Shown here piece by piece: positions 13,501-23,654 of a stretch of 64,000 nucleotides of DNA. The notes under the pieces are model-generated. The model worked only from the letters and a program-made list of their open reading frames with translations, searched no databases and was not told where the DNA came from. The position numbers were made by a program, and so were the translations under genes. The stretch spans positions 115,976,404 to 116,040,403 of the forward strand of contig CM063508.1 of the NCBI GenBank assembly GCA_032207245.1, given 5' to 3'. Origin of the DNA: Pardosa pseudoannulata. Its lineage: Eukaryota; Arthropoda; Arachnida; Araneae; Lycosidae. Position 1 is the stretch's first letter. Each line of letters opens with the position of its first letter.

Positions 13501-16500
13501 TTTATTACCCATTTTACGACATTTTTTTGATTGTTGTATAAGGGTATCTGAAATAATTATGACGTAGATAATAAAATTCCGACACAATCTGAAGTGGTTT
13601 TTATATTTATATTTTTAATTGGACTGATAAATAAATTTTAATTTAAATTATTTTGATTATGACTTTATATATCTTATATAAATTGGCTAAGTTTATAACT
13701 TCGGTTTCTGAGAATTCTATTGCTTGATGGCTGTGAGTATATGTTTTTTATTAGAATACTTGACTTTTGTTAAATTTCTGATGCACTTCTGATAATATTA
13801 TTGAAGTGCTTGCAAATTATGGACGTAATTTAGACTTGGAAATGGAGTAATAACATTATGATCAATAAAATACTTTGTGATTTGTTGTAAATATCTAATT
13901 TTAGTATCTATCATGTTTGTAACTTTATGCTAATCTATAGTTTGTAAAATTTGCATTTATGTTAATTTAAAATATTCTTTTCTGTAATGTATTTTATCAA
14001 TATAGTTTTTTATTTTCATTTCTGTTAATAGTAAATATTAATAGTTAAATTTGTAAAATTTTAATACTGTAATGAAAAAAAATTTCTTTTCTTTGTAAAA
14101 ATCAAGTAACTTATCATATTGTGTTTATGTTACTAGTTAATGACAGAATAAAAGAAAACCTACTAAAATAATAGTATTAGTTACAAGAACAAATTAGTAC
14201 TACTTGTATAAAAAAATATTACTGAATGCACTTTATCACTTGTGAAAATACAAGTCATTATTGCAATATTGAGTTTGTTGATATACTACTAATTTACTAT
14301 GTTTCTGAATATTAAAATGAAAACTTGGCGGTTTAATTAAGAATTTTTGCACTTTGTAAAGTACCACTAGCTTGAAGACTATTATCTGTATACCTTATTA
14401 ATGTTTTGCTTTGATATTTTCTTAATTTTACTGTTTCTGATATTATTTAACACTATGTAAAAAGTGTATTTTAATTAAGAATATGTAAGAATTGTAAAAT
14501 GAAACAAGTTTTTTTTTAAAAAATTAAATGGTTATTTCATGCACAGTTTTTCCTTATTAAATCATACCGGAAGGGGTTAAATATCCAAATTTGGAAAACT
14601 TTAACACTAATATCTATTTTCACCAAAACAATTCAAATTGGAATATGTTCTAGTGCGGTAGCATAAATAACTTGATACTTAAAGACGGCAAATCTTTATT
14701 TAACTACGAATTGTGTTTGATTAAAGCCTGATATGTATCGTCAATTTTGTTAATTGTTTTAACTCTGATTTAATATAGAAGTAGAAACTTCGTAATACCG
14801 GGTGATCAAAGAGTCCGTATAAACTTTAAAAATTCATAATAACCAAAATAAAAAAAAGGGTCTGCAGGATTAGTATCGCTAGGGCATAGGATTGGTTTGG
14901 TTTGGTTTGGTGCGCTACGGTCTACTGTTTTGCACACGAGGGCTAATGAGACCGGAACCTACTGTTTAAAGCCGATTCCGAACGGCTGCGAACATCCATG
15001 CCATAGTGGGATTCGAATCCAGGAACTCCGGTACCGACGATCAGCGCCCTAACCAATCGGCCAGCGTTCGGCCGTTAGGACATAGGAATTGTTTTTAAAA
15101 CAGAAAAAAAAATAACTCAAAAAGAGTCGATAGAGGGCACTGATGTATAAGTCAAAGAAAAAGAAACGCAAATAACAAACAGAATTCCTCCAAATCGTTT
15201 ATTACAACAGTATATGTTCCACATGACCACCACCATAGAGGATAACACTTTGTTCAGCAACGGTAGAGTACAGCAGGTCCGGTTGTATGCAAAACACCTC
15301 TCGGCGAATCGCATCTTTCAGTTCAGAGAGATTGGATCGATACATCCGAGATTTCAAATATCCCCACAACCAGAAGTCTGCCGGGGTCAAATCTGGAGAC
15401 CGAGGAGGCCATGGGAACCTGAAACGCCTACTAATGATTTTGTCTTTCCAGAATGTATAGCCTCTACAGTGTCATATGCCACCATTTTAATCATCGTGTA
15501 AAAATATTTTATCGTTTTATAAAAAATATTTTTATTTACCAATGGCCTTAATTACTGTACTTAACTTAATTGAACTGTATATTTTTAAATTGTAATCTAA
15601 CTTAATGTGACCTCAGTTCCTGATGCACACCTTCAAAGAATATTTAATTCTCTCGACTGGGGATTCGGCTTTGAACCAGGTGCCCCGAAGAACCTTCCAT
15701 TTAAGCTTATTTATATAAATACATATATATTTAAATAACTCTACAATTTTCATATTATACAAAATTTCATAAAAATTTATGAATTTTCCTTTTAAAAGGA
15801 GATGCTTTTGTGTCATACAAAAATAGATAAAACATTCGCAGCAAATGTTTGCTTAAAAATATGATTTTAGGAAATAAAAAAGTAACGTCAGATTTACTAA
15901 TAAAAGCAGGTGCTTTTATGATTCCACGTGATGTTACTTATTTTCGTAAGCACTGCTGGTTATATAATTACGCAACAACACCCTTTTTCCTTTATTGAAC
16001 TTCTAAATATAAATCTCATTCTCTTTTTGCTGTATATCACTTGTTCAGTTCAGTACACAGTGAGATATGTCTGTAATGATACTCTATGTCTCCACTGTTT
16101 ATGAACATAGTGTGCAAGAAGTGAGTCACAGAGTTCTAATTTAACTATAATAAGCAAATGTCAATAACATAAGTACTATTTTATAAACAGTAATGGACAT
16201 TTTAATTTCTTGGTGATTTTACGTTTTTCCTAATCTTAATAAACTTGAAATATACTTATTGCAAACATTTCCGTTATCACTAGACATAGCTTCACCGAAT
16301 TCAAAGAAGGAATTACTTGGTTGATGGTTTTTTTGTACAGGTTATCCCTTTCTTGGATCATTTATTTTTCTTTTGAATTTTTCCCTATATTTTGTGTTTT
16401 ATTATTTATAAATAATAGAATTTAAGATAATACATTTTGTTTAACCGAATTTTATGTTTACATTTAAATTGTAGGGGAAAGCATACTTCTTCTAGAATCA

Positions 16501-17737
16501 TTTATATTCATAAGGAAAATTCAGTTTAACGGCAAATATTTGCCATAGAAAGATGAGAAGCCTGTTGCAGTTCACAAGGGTACAAAGCATTCTACACACA
16601 TGTAGTGGGTTCTCTTTTTTTATCTCTTGTGCTACTTTCCTTCATTATTTATTGTTAGAAACCAATTTGAATATTTTTCCTTACTGACTGAGTTCACTCC
16701 ATCCGGAACCGTACACACCTTTGCTTGGAAGCTAGAAGGACGTCCCTTGCTTTTTCTTGAGAATGCAATACATAATGATAGCAGGTCTATAGTGGAGTTT
16801 GAGCTTCCCACAGGCTAACTCCGTAAGTTCATTAAGGTGAAGTAATCTTCAAAGGCCCCTTCAAAGGTTTAAACACAACGAGTATATTATTTAACGTGTT
16901 ATAATTTGATGTTAATATAACATATTTCGAGAACGAAAAATTGAAAATTTTAGCTAAATTTTTTAATTTGATTTGATTTCTTCTTGAGGCAAATGACATT
17001 TGTATACATATTTGTGACCAATTTATAATTTTAGAACCATAGAAATTCGTAACAGGAATTTTGAAAAATTCCAGTTGCATGTAAATCCTATTGTTTATTC
17101 AAATCGAAGCCACAGCTTTTTTATAAATGTCTTGCAAAGCATAAATCTTGAATCTGTAAATTCTACTTTTAAAAACATTTGCGATGGTTATTTGAACTTT
17201 ATTGCTTAACATTTATTAGAGCCCAAATTTTTGTAACACGAAAAGAATATTTACTACTAAAATTATCGACAGATTTGGTAGAGAACATTTTTTTTGGTAG
17301 TAATAAATCTTTATGTGTTTTGATATTGGTAATCGTTTTACTAAAATTTTTGAGTAGTTTTATAGTTCTATTTATGAATAAAATCTTTTTAAATTTGTTC
17401 CCTTTTTTCATTATATAGTAATAATAGTAAATTAATCATATGTTTCAGAGTGAAGAACTTATTAGGACTTCGAATTGTAGATGCTTCCGTCATGCCAATA
17501 GTTCCATCAGGAAACACTCATATTCCGACAGTGATGGTTGCTGAAAAGGCATCAGATATAATTAAAGAATCGATTACTTGCCTTCGAAATGAACAATTTT
17601 TTTATCCATTTGAATTTCAAGCAAATGCTCCCTACTTTTTAGTGTGGGAAGGTCTGTATATTTCACTGAAAAAAAATATGTCATGTATATTAAAAACATT
17701 CAAGATTCAAAATTATGAGATTATTTCTTTTACGTGA
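184..17737 (+). CDS. GMC-A: GMC oxidoreductase (glucose dehydrogenase FAD/quinone-like), 5' part outside window, possibly a pseudogene
   Basis: Split gene, recognised by exon-by-exon similarity to GMC-B downstream. Visible parts, numbered as in GMC-B: exon 5 184..305, exon 6 754..921, exon 7 3315..3465, exon 8 5835 (or 5858)..5967, exon 9 9224..9401, exon 11 17449..17737. Exons 1-4, with the FAD Rossmann motif and GMC signature 1, would lie left of the window. Exon 6 carries GMC signature 2 ([15 protein letters not shown]). Exon 11 carries VVDAS-like and SGNTHIPT motifs. Two defects are visible. Exon 8 is one base out of phase unless a downstream acceptor is used. No exon 10, which should hold the HxxG catalytic His, was found in the 8 kb between exons 9 and 11. 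GMC enzymes use FAD to oxidise alcohol or sugar hydroxyls. Family membership is firm; activity and substrate are not. It may be a decaying duplicate of GMC-B. Confidence 0.8.
754..921 (+). CDS. GMC-A exon 6 counterpart (GMC signature 2)
   Basis: Acceptor TTATAG ends at 753 and donor GGG|GTAAAA starts at 922. There are 56 complete codons, phase 0 at both ends, the same 168-base length as GMC-B exon 6. It contains [20 protein letters not shown] and [10 protein letters not shown], matching the PROSITE GMC oxidoreductase signature 2. No stop codon or frameshift is present. Confidence 0.9.
1497..1586. repeat. (TA)n microsatellite
   Basis: About 45 uninterrupted TA units in GMC-A intron 6. Confidence 0.98.
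1645..1790 (+). mobile_element. Old SINE copy
   Basis: TGTTCGATTCGAATTCCTC (B-box-like), GTGTGGATGTTCTTAGTGTC, CCTTAGCCTTTGTATTCC and AAGCAGACCGTAGCTCCC follow the same order as the full SINE. Diverged. GMC-A intron 6. Confidence 0.6.
3315..3465 (+). CDS. GMC-A exon 7 counterpart
   Basis: Acceptor TTATTCAG ends at 3314. It encodes [17 protein letters not shown], the family's 'VG-NLxDH' segment that follows signature 2. The donor equivalent to GMC-B is TCAG|GTAAAT at 3466, giving 151 bases (50 codons plus 1), the same as GMC-B exon 7. A second, poorer GT (GAAAG|GTCAGG) four bases upstream would change the phase by one and could matter for joining to exon 8. Confidence 0.88.
4938..5003 (+). 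mobile_element. SINE 3' fragment
   Basis: GGAGTTTCATTAGCCCTCAA and GTAGACTGTAGCATTCGAAA, TCAAACCAG: the tail portion only. Confidence 0.6.
5155..5324. mobile_element. Short inverted-repeat (foldback) DNA element, GMC-A intron 7
   Basis: Begins GGGGCTTACTCTGGACG and ends CGTCCAGAGTAAAGGCC: inverted ends flanked by TGT on both sides, compatible with a 3-bp target duplication. Internal motifs (GTGACGTCACTTTGACGT, TTGATCATTTGCTCGCATAA) recur in the element at 33574. No coding capacity. Confidence 0.75.
5767..5834 (+). repeat. 28-bp tandem duplication forming the 3' splice tract of GMC-A exon 8
   Basis: AATTTTCTCTACTATTTTAT (first 20 of 28 bases) starts at 5767 and 5795, with a third partial start at 5823 that runs into TTTTTTCTAG. 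The branch-point and pyrimidine tract before the phase-problem exon have thus been duplicated. Confidence 0.85.
5835..5967 (+). CDS. GMC-A exon 8 counterpart, phase-incompatible unless alternative splice sites are used
   Basis: The open frame reads [14 protein letters not shown], then [14 protein letters not shown], and ends GLESE before donor GAG|GTAAAA at 5968. The obvious acceptor TTTTCTAG (to 5834), joined to the one base left by exon 7, gives Gly-Pro-Leu as in GMC-B but then runs into a stop (TAA) within 15 codons. The rest of the exon is one base out. A downstream acceptor ACACACAG (exon from 5858) restores the frame exactly and gives AFLDGL, at the cost of about seven residues. Either this is a one-base deletion in a pseudogene or the exon was rescued by a shifted acceptor. 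Confidence 0.7.
6112..6350. mobile_element. Possible mariner-like terminal region
   Basis: ACGAGGACTGTCCGATATTT resembles the ACGAGGnnTGTCC terminal repeats of some mariner-type elements. On the minus strand [20 protein letters not shown] can be read for a short stretch. No opposite end was found. Confidence 0.35.
7139..8140 (+). mobile_element. Dispersed element family 'CCCGTCATATGACGGG', copy 1
   Basis: Begins ATAACCCGTCATATGACGGG (perfect 16-bp palindrome at 7147..7162) and ends AACTTAGGCTATTATTATAT. The interior contains CGCCTGCTCTTAACCGGGG and TCTATCCATTCCAGGTCCAA, shared with copies at 22790, 32212 and 53091. No coding region. GMC-A intron 8. Family not recognised; the ATAGCC at the start and GGCTAT at the end are weakly inverted. 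Confidence 0.8.
9224..9401 (+). CDS. GMC-A exon 9 counterpart
   Basis: Acceptor is TTTGAAG (to 9223, purine-rich and rather weak) and the donor is GAT G|GTAAAA at 9402. Length is 178 bases (59 codons plus 1), identical to GMC-B exon 9. It contains [20 protein letters not shown] and [17 protein letters not shown]. The 'PxSRGxVxL...DPNYL' block is typical of the start of the GMC C-terminal domain. The frame is intact. Confidence 0.88.
9523..10680. mobile_element. TTAA-flanked element, piggyBac-type ends, with extra internal sequence
   Basis: TTAA at 9519 and 10681. Ends CACATTGTATGCGGGACACG and (3') GTACCCGCACACAATGTG. The right part (10262..10680) and the first 65 bases match the shorter copy at 59763. 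About 670 bases in the middle are extra. A TTAA preceded by CCCACTGTG at 9710 hints that the left portion could itself be a separate smaller element. No transposase seen. Confidence 0.7.
11328..11476 (-). mobile_element. tRNA-derived SINE, 5'-truncated
   Basis: Tail GGTTTGGTTTGG, GGGCTAATGAGACCGGGACC, B-box region GGGATTCGAACCCACG. The A-box end is missing. GMC-A exon 9-11 interval. Confidence 0.85.
13760..14576 (+). mobile_element. Fragment of the same piggyBac-type family (CCCCTTCCGGTA ends)
   Basis: Ends ATCATACCGGAAGGGG followed by TTAA at 14577. The preceding 300-plus bases (TTGCACTTTGTAAAGTACCA, ATTCTTAAT-rich, AAATGGTTATTTCATGCACA) are the reverse complement of 27624..28060. The left end is not found. 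No usable reading frame. It lies in the GMC-A exon 9-11 interval. Confidence 0.7.
14893..15075 (-). mobile_element. tRNA-derived SINE nested in mariner
   Basis: Minus-strand copy with tail GGTTTGGTTTGGTTTGG at the left, B-box GGGATTCGAATCC (read on +) and a full tRNA head CCCTAACCAATCGGCCAG. Imperfect 14-15-bp duplication of mariner sequence. Confidence 0.88.
15190..15462 (-). pseudogene. mariner-like transposase, C-terminal part
   Basis: Minus-strand frame: [60 protein letters not shown] and GGGHVEHIL then stop. [19 protein letters not shown] is the block holding the third catalytic Asp in this mariner-type family, and GGHxEHxL is its usual C-terminus. The N-terminal HTH and first two acidic residues are absent. 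Confidence 0.85.
17449..17737 (+). CDS. GMC-A terminal exon (exon 11 counterpart)
   Basis: Acceptor ATGTTTCAG ends at 17448. One base completes an Arg codon expected from exon 10, as in GMC-B. The exon reads [17 protein letters not shown], then [19 protein letters not shown], and ends at a TGA at 17735..17737. The VDASxMP and GNxxxPTxMxAEKxxDxI blocks are the GMC C-terminal active-site region. The position of the second catalytic residue (Asn in most arthropod members and in GMC-B) is His here. The tail after ESITCL has no similarity to that of GMC-B. Confidence 0.88.
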
Positions 17738-19290
17738 ACAACATGTTAAAAAAGATAGTGTCAGCAGAAAAAAACGTAAAAATTTAAACTAAGGTTTCTG
17801 ATTTCCTGATATTTTTCAAACTTAGAATCTGAGACAAGAATGATTCTTTACTTGAGAACATGGTAATTCTTATATTTATTATAAGTATTAAATGTAGGAT
17901 AAGTTAACGTGTTACAGCAAGCAATATAGAAAGGTGCTTCTTTCTTCTAGTTTTTGAAACACTAACTATGAGGGTACATATGAAATAAATTTTCTTTAGG
18001 AATTATGAACGAATCTGCTTTACGCTCGTTAAAATAACTCCTGCTTCTAATTTCGGAAACAATAACATTTTATATAAATTTGTTAAGTTTGATGTCAAGT
18101 TGTATCAATATTTTGCTACGAGATATTATGATACAGTATTCATTTCATTTTCGTGTAAAATAATTCATCACTTGGATAAAATTTTATTAATAAAATTCCG
18201 GAATTTTATGGAGATTTAAAAAAATTCACAATTTTAAATGGTAAATTGTAATAGGTATGTAAGAGACATTAAACTTTTTTTATTGTAATGGAAATAGATT
18301 TCTGGGAAATTTGGAGGCTTTGACTGCTTTGGCTCAGTCTGAGATGTATAATCTAGAACGATCCAATGATGCCAAAATTTCAAAGAAATATTTCCGTATA
18401 AACAAAAATAAATAATATTTGTGGCATTATATATATGTATGTATATATATATATATGTATATAAAATTGCAGTTTTTAAACGCATCAAAATAAATATATT
18501 ACGACACACTTAAATTACTTGAAAACTTATGAACTACACATTTACTCGAGTTTAAAATGATGCAGACATTTAGTAACATGCATTTTAATTGGCACTGTTT
18601 TACCTATTTCCGCATTTAGTACCCAAAGGTAATATTATATGAAGACAAAAGTAATAGTTAACAGATTATTCTCTCGTTCCTCTTCGTACAAAGATTTATC
18701 AGTAATTGAAAAGAAAAAGAAATAGATCTCTTAAACTAGCTCTTGCATCCCCTCTGCAAAAGCACACCACATTATAACTTGTCTTTTCAGCTTAACCCAC
18801 AGAGTTACAGTTAGCAAAAGTATCAGCTAGCTCATAGAGAAAAATAGCATAAAGAAAATTACACGGGGAAAGTATACCGTGATTAACATCATGAGGCATA
18901 GCTACATTGGAAATATGTCATTGAGAATCAACATGAACCAAATATGCTTTATACCCTTAAGGTTTAGAGATCTGAATACCCAATCTTTATGTTAAGGCGT
19001 TCATTTTTTTTAGAAAAATTGTTGGCTAGAATAGAAAATCTTTAGGTGACCATGTAATGCTGTCATTAAAATGAATTCAATACTACCTCACCCCTTAAAA
19101 GAAGAACAAAGGGCTCTAAGATCGCATTATTATAAATCATGTCACTCACACTGCCTACTACAAAGATATGTAAAAGTCTGCAACAGTGCATCAAACATCT
19201 ACTGCCACAATGTTTGATGTATTGGACGTTTGAGGGTAGGTAGAGGATCTTGCTATATGGAAGTTAGTCGAGAATAAGTGCTTAGGTTAA

Positions 19291-20286
19291 CACTTTACCA
19301 ACCGGTCGTCGATTAATTGACTTTTGATCATTCTGTTTGATTTGGTTAGGTTAGATTGACAAGTAGCAAGCAGCAAGCATTTCCCATTCTTTATTCAGAT
19401 AATCGATGCTTTTTCCTACGCTTTAGCCCTTAGAAAGGAATAGAAAGAATAGTCTCTGCGAGTTTTATCTCGACGACCAGTCAGATTGTCTTGACTGCCT
19501 TTCAGCAAGTAGTACTGATGACGAAAGTGATAGCAGCAGTATATCCATTCGAAAGCGACGTCCTGTACCGGTAATATACAGTGATTCAGAAGATGAGGAC
19601 ATGAATAATAATGTTGAAGACAACAATGATACATGGTCAACGAACGACAAGAGTATAATTTTGGAACCTTTCGAAGGCAGCTCTGGCGTAAAAATTATGC
19701 CCCGTTCCTCCGAAAGTGTAATGGATATTGTGAATTTATTCATTGGAAGTGACCTGATTGAGCACTTCGTGAGAGAGTCTAATAGATATCATTATCAAAT
19801 TGTGGAAAAATATAGAATTACATCAAAAACGAAAAAATGGAAAGACGTCACGGTGACTGAAATGAAGAAATTTTGGGCTTGATCATTCTCATGGGACAAG
19901 TACAGAAGGACGTTCTCTACTATTATTGGTCTACAGATCTATCTATAGAAACGCCGTTCTTCTCGAAGGTTATGAGCAGGAACAGATTTTTACAAATAAT
20001 GCAAAGCGAGCATTTTTGTAATTATAACGATATTTCTCCCAATTCGCATAGGCTGGTGAAGGTCCAGTCTGTCATTGATTATTTCAAGGTAAAATTTAAC
20101 AGCGTATATAAACCAGATCAACAATTGTCTCTAGATGAATGTTTAATTCCGTGGAGAGGTAGACTGTCATTCAAAACAAAGAATCCGCAAAAATTACCGA
20201 AACCGAGCCGGTGTCTCGGATGATCTGCGGCTGAGCGGTCGGTGAAAGGGCATCGTATGTTCGAACCACTATCGGTCGGTAAAGTG
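19291..20286 (+). mobile_element. Internally deleted piggyBac element
   Basis: TTAA at 19287 and 20287. Ends CACTTTACCAACCGGTCG and (3') CGGTCGGTAAAGTG are inverted copies. It carries the 5' two fifths of a transposase (next entry), joined to a subterminal region in which CGGTCGGTRAA occurs twice (20236 and 20273). 996 bp in total, so it is a non-autonomous deletion derivative. Confidence 0.85.
19442..20200 (+). pseudogene. piggyBac transposase, N-terminal part, frameshifted and truncated
   Basis: An acidic N-terminus (SSTDDESDSSS, YSDSEDED) leads into a DDE_Tnp_1_7-type domain: LFIGSDLIEHFVRESNRYH, then, after a one-base shift near 19876, LGLIILMGQVQKDVLYYYW, FFSKVMSRNRFLQIM and LSLDECLIPWRGRLSF. 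The D of LDECL is the first catalytic Asp of piggyBac enzymes. The second and third Asp are deleted. No in-frame ATG precedes the acidic region, so the intact start is uncertain (ATG at 19601 is the first). Confidence 0.88.
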
Positions 20287-20444
20287 TTAAAATAACAATC
20301 TATCATGAATAAGAGGTGGAGTTAACACATAACTGAACTGATCAATCTATAGACAATGTGCTCGTCAAGGTCAATTGGTTCACAACCAAGTCACGCGTTC
20401 ATTTCTCCATTCCTGTTAGAGGGAATAATGTGAACTCCTTCTTT

Positions 20445-20504
20445 GGTTGATTTGGAGCGCTACAATCTGCTCTTTTTCCAAACGGCCGTGAACATCCATG
20501 CCAG
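20445..20504 (-). mobile_element. SINE fragment
   Basis: GGTTGATTTGGAGCGCTACA and AACGGCCGTGAACATCCATG: 3' tail and part of the body of the same SINE family, with an internal deletion. Confidence 0.65.
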
Positions 20505-20864
20505 ACGAACCCCTCAGTTGGAAAGTAGCCATTATTAATTTTAAACATATTATTTGCAGCTTAATGGAAACATGTTAACGGGCTTATTCATCAAACGAAA
20601 GAAACAAGCGTATAATGATATTTAAAGATTACTTCTAGTCAAGAATTAATCCGGTAAAAGATATTCTCGGATGGATATTTTCTGATTCATGAATTAACTC
20701 TCTGTTGTTTGTAAGTGTACCTCTGATTGGTTGACAAAGCCATATGAGTATGTACGAGGAAATGTTTTCAACTAGGTTCACACATAACATAATAATGTTG
20801 TTTGTCTTTTTAACAGGAAATCATGACGAAAATTACTGGAAACATTAAGAAAAATAGTTTAATT

Positions 20865-21008
20865 GTAAGGCACTGGTCTTCGGTACAGAAGTTCAAGGGT
20901 TTGAATCTCGTTGCTGGCATGGATTTCGAAGCCGTTAGGAATCGGCTTTAAGCAGTAGATCTCGGTCACTTTAGCCCGTGAGCAATATAGAAAACCTTAG
21001 CACCCCTA
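20865..21008 (+). mobile_element. tRNA-derived SINE, diverged
   Basis: AAGGCACTGGTCTTCGGTAC, GGTTTGAATCTCG (B-box), GCATGGATTTCGAAGCCGTT, AGGAATCGGCTTTAAGCAG. The end is degenerate (AAACCTTAGCACCCC). Confidence 0.75.
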
Positions 21009-22059
21009 ACCAAGCTGGTAGATTATACGAACATAGGAAGATAAAGATTAATTGATAAAGTAGATCTTTATAATCTGCTGTTTTCCTGATTTGAAGAGTC
21101 AAATTCAAAATCATCTTAGTGTACTGTCACAAGTAAAATAATTTTTTTTTAATTTTAAATCTAATGTTACAAAATATAACAAAAATTCAAGTTTCCCTAA
21201 GAATAGTATTGCATAATTATAAGGACATTAGAAATGAGATTCATTTCCATCTATGACAAACAATCTGATTTAAATACTGCTAACGTTATATAACGTTATA
21301 TATAAAGTTAGCAATATATCAAGAATAAATAATCATAAGACAATTCTGGCAAAAGTAAACCTTAAAATGAGCTTAAATTTTAAGCAAGGATAGTATAAGC
21401 AGAGTCAGATGTATCAAACATTAAAAATATAACAGTGAAGTTAGGTAATGAAGAAATATTATCGTACTCGTGCGAGATCGTGAATGAAAGATTTACTCCC
21501 CATTAGTATAATTCATTAATAATTACTGATTTTTAAAAAATGTCGTACCGATGATAAATTTTAGGCTTTCTATAAGTATAATTAAGTAAATATAGTTAAG
21601 TAAATTACATAACTGAACATGCATTATCATATACCAGAATTAATATCTAGTAACCGCTAATTTTCAGGTATATTTATTTACTGTGTTATGAGACGGTATG
21701 CACATGCTTAATGAAAAAATCCGTTTATGACTTGTTGAATCGAAAGTGGATTAGAAGATGAAGTAAAACTTGGATTATGGCATAGTTAACGCTAGTTTTA
21801 CATTTAGTTTTCGGGTAACACTTGATCCTACTTTAAATAATGCTGGTGAATACAGCTGTATACGTTTTAACCCTTCAACGCTATCTTATTCTTGTTGAGC
21901 TTTGTTACTTTTTAACTTCTGCAATATTTTTTTAGAAATTTATTTAAAGCAAAGATATGTTGTTATTGTTTCTGATGCCACTTGTTCAAACCCAACACGA
22001 CTGAACCATACTGTACTCGTATTAAGGCTAAAGTGTGCCTCTCGTGTTTAACGAGCATT

Positions 22060-22315
22060 TCAAGGGTGAAAGTTCGACTTCTGCTCAAGTGGGTCTTCGC
22101 AATTTTGAAGCAGGGTCCCAACAGAAAACCCATAGGTTAGACCTGCCACTCCGAGAGGTACTGATGGAGAACTTGGAGAACTTGTGACCACGAGCAAATT
22201 ATACTTGCTCCAGTCACCTTTAACCAACACAGCGGATAGGCCGGCTTGGGTTCCGAACCTATATATCTACAGTTACGACAGCTTTGCCTTTGCTACTGAG
22301 CTACCATGGCTCAAG
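22060..22315 (-). mobile_element. Second SINE family, minus-strand copy
   Basis: Reads AGAACTTGGAGAACTTGTGA, CAGTCACCTTTAACCAACA, CTTGGGTTCCGAACC and GCTACTGAGCTACCATGG, the reverse complement of the 54239 family. Confidence 0.72.
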
Positions 22316-22789
22316 TAAAAAAATATAAATGACACTTACCCTTTTATATTAAAACTGATCTATGTACATAAAATTAATTATCAGCTTAATGAAACATTTC
22401 TGAAACATTAGGATATAATTCTAGGATTAAAAGAGTATTGTGAAATTTTTTATGCAACTTGGAAAACTCGGAAACTTATTATTTCTTTAAAAAACTGTAC
22501 GTGGAATAGTATTTATTTTAAATTTTCTGCACGTTTTTTTATTTTATTACTTGGATAGACATTTTATGATCTTTTAAGCCTTACACTGCAGTTTACTTTT
22601 TCGGGAGGTGAAATCAGAATTTTAATAGGACTGAGTATTGGTTTTCCTTCAAAGCTTTCAGAATAAATACGCAATAAGAATATGAATGTGTAAGCGTATA
22701 AATTATGATGCATGTATAGTGTACTAAAATGTCCATCCTATATTGAGAGATATATAAGATTAATAGTATGTAAAATATGTTTATTTTGG

Positions 22790-23610
22790 ACTAGCAGATA
22801 GCCCGTCATATGATAGATCAATAAAATTTCCCGGAATTGTAAAGTACCCTATGAGGCAGATAAAAAATGGTTTGTTTTTTTGCTGAGAATTATCTGGTAC
22901 ACCCTCAATAATTTGTTTATCTCTATACTCCTCTAAAGTCTCCTGATACTGGAAATGCAGTTTGGAATCACGTTGAATTCACTTAGAAAGAAAATTCAGA
23001 GATTTCTTACCTAAGTCGAAATTATCGTTAAGTTATTCCAAATTTTTTTTTGCCATAGTAATTAATGAAAGTAAAGGAATGAAACTATCATTTCCACTAC
23101 AGTCTGGAGGTAGATAGAATTTATTGTTAATACCTATGATAAAATTTTCATTGCAATAAAATTAATCGATGAATAAATTTTAAATTATCACATATGTACC
23201 TAATCTATTATTTAAGGCAAATATAAAAGAAAATTTATTTACGTAATATCTCATTTCAGTGAAAAAACGTATGAAAATAATGCACACGATATTTAAATAA
23301 TGTAAAATAAGAAATGATTAAATGCGATGCTTAAAGGAATGACGTCATAATGCTAGGAAAAAAATGTTATTTTTAGTTATTTATTATGTAACAAATTGAT
23401 AAATTTAATCGCCTGCTCTTATCTGGGGAAAATAGGACTTGAAATAATGGGGTTAAACGCTCGGAAAGGAGGAAGGGGTGGATTTCGAACGTTTCTAACC
23501 CTAACTCCTCAAGAATCCAATACGGATATCTCTATCCATTCCAGGTCTAACCGCTTCATAAATTCGAGGACAGGCGGAGAGATAACTTAGGCTATTATTA
23601 TATAGGGGAT
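22790..23610 (+). mobile_element. Dispersed element family 'CCCGTCATATGACGGG', copy 2
   Basis: CTAGCAGATAGCCCGTCATA to TTATTATATAGGGGAT. The palindrome is degraded (TGATAGATC). Shares AATCGCCTGCTCTTATCTGG and TCCATTCCAGGTCTAACCG with the others. Intergenic. Confidence 0.8.
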
Positions 23611-23654
23611 TTCTTTACTTTTGAAAAGAAGACAAACTGAGATAATATATTTAA

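Larger units (their letters stand above)
14800..15490 (-). mobile_element. mariner/Tc1-superfamily element fragment with a nested SINE
   Basis: The minus-strand 3' end is GGGTGATCAAAGAGTCCGTA, a mariner-like terminal repeat. Coding remnant upstream of it (next entry). A SINE at 14893..15075 is inserted with an imperfect duplication TAGGGCATAGGATT / TAGGACATAGGAATT. The 5' half of the transposon is missing. Confidence 0.8.
9402..17448 (+). other. GMC-A interval between exons 9 and 11 (expected to contain exon 10)
   Basis: Holds the TTAA element, SINEs, a piggyBac fragment, and mariner plus SINE. An exon of about 223 bases with HxxGSxKMG coding is expected but I could not find it. 10700..11300, 12500..13700 and 15500..17400 show only AT-rich sequence and short open frames without recognisable similarity. 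Confidence 0.55.

Noticed and set aside
15214..15501. Plus-strand 95-codon open frame
   Set aside because: Antisense of the mariner transposase remnant, whose minus-strand frame has the family motifs.
16627..16818. 63-codon open frame in GMC-A
   Set aside because: No similarity to GMC domains, no suitable splice phase, and not recognised as any other protein.
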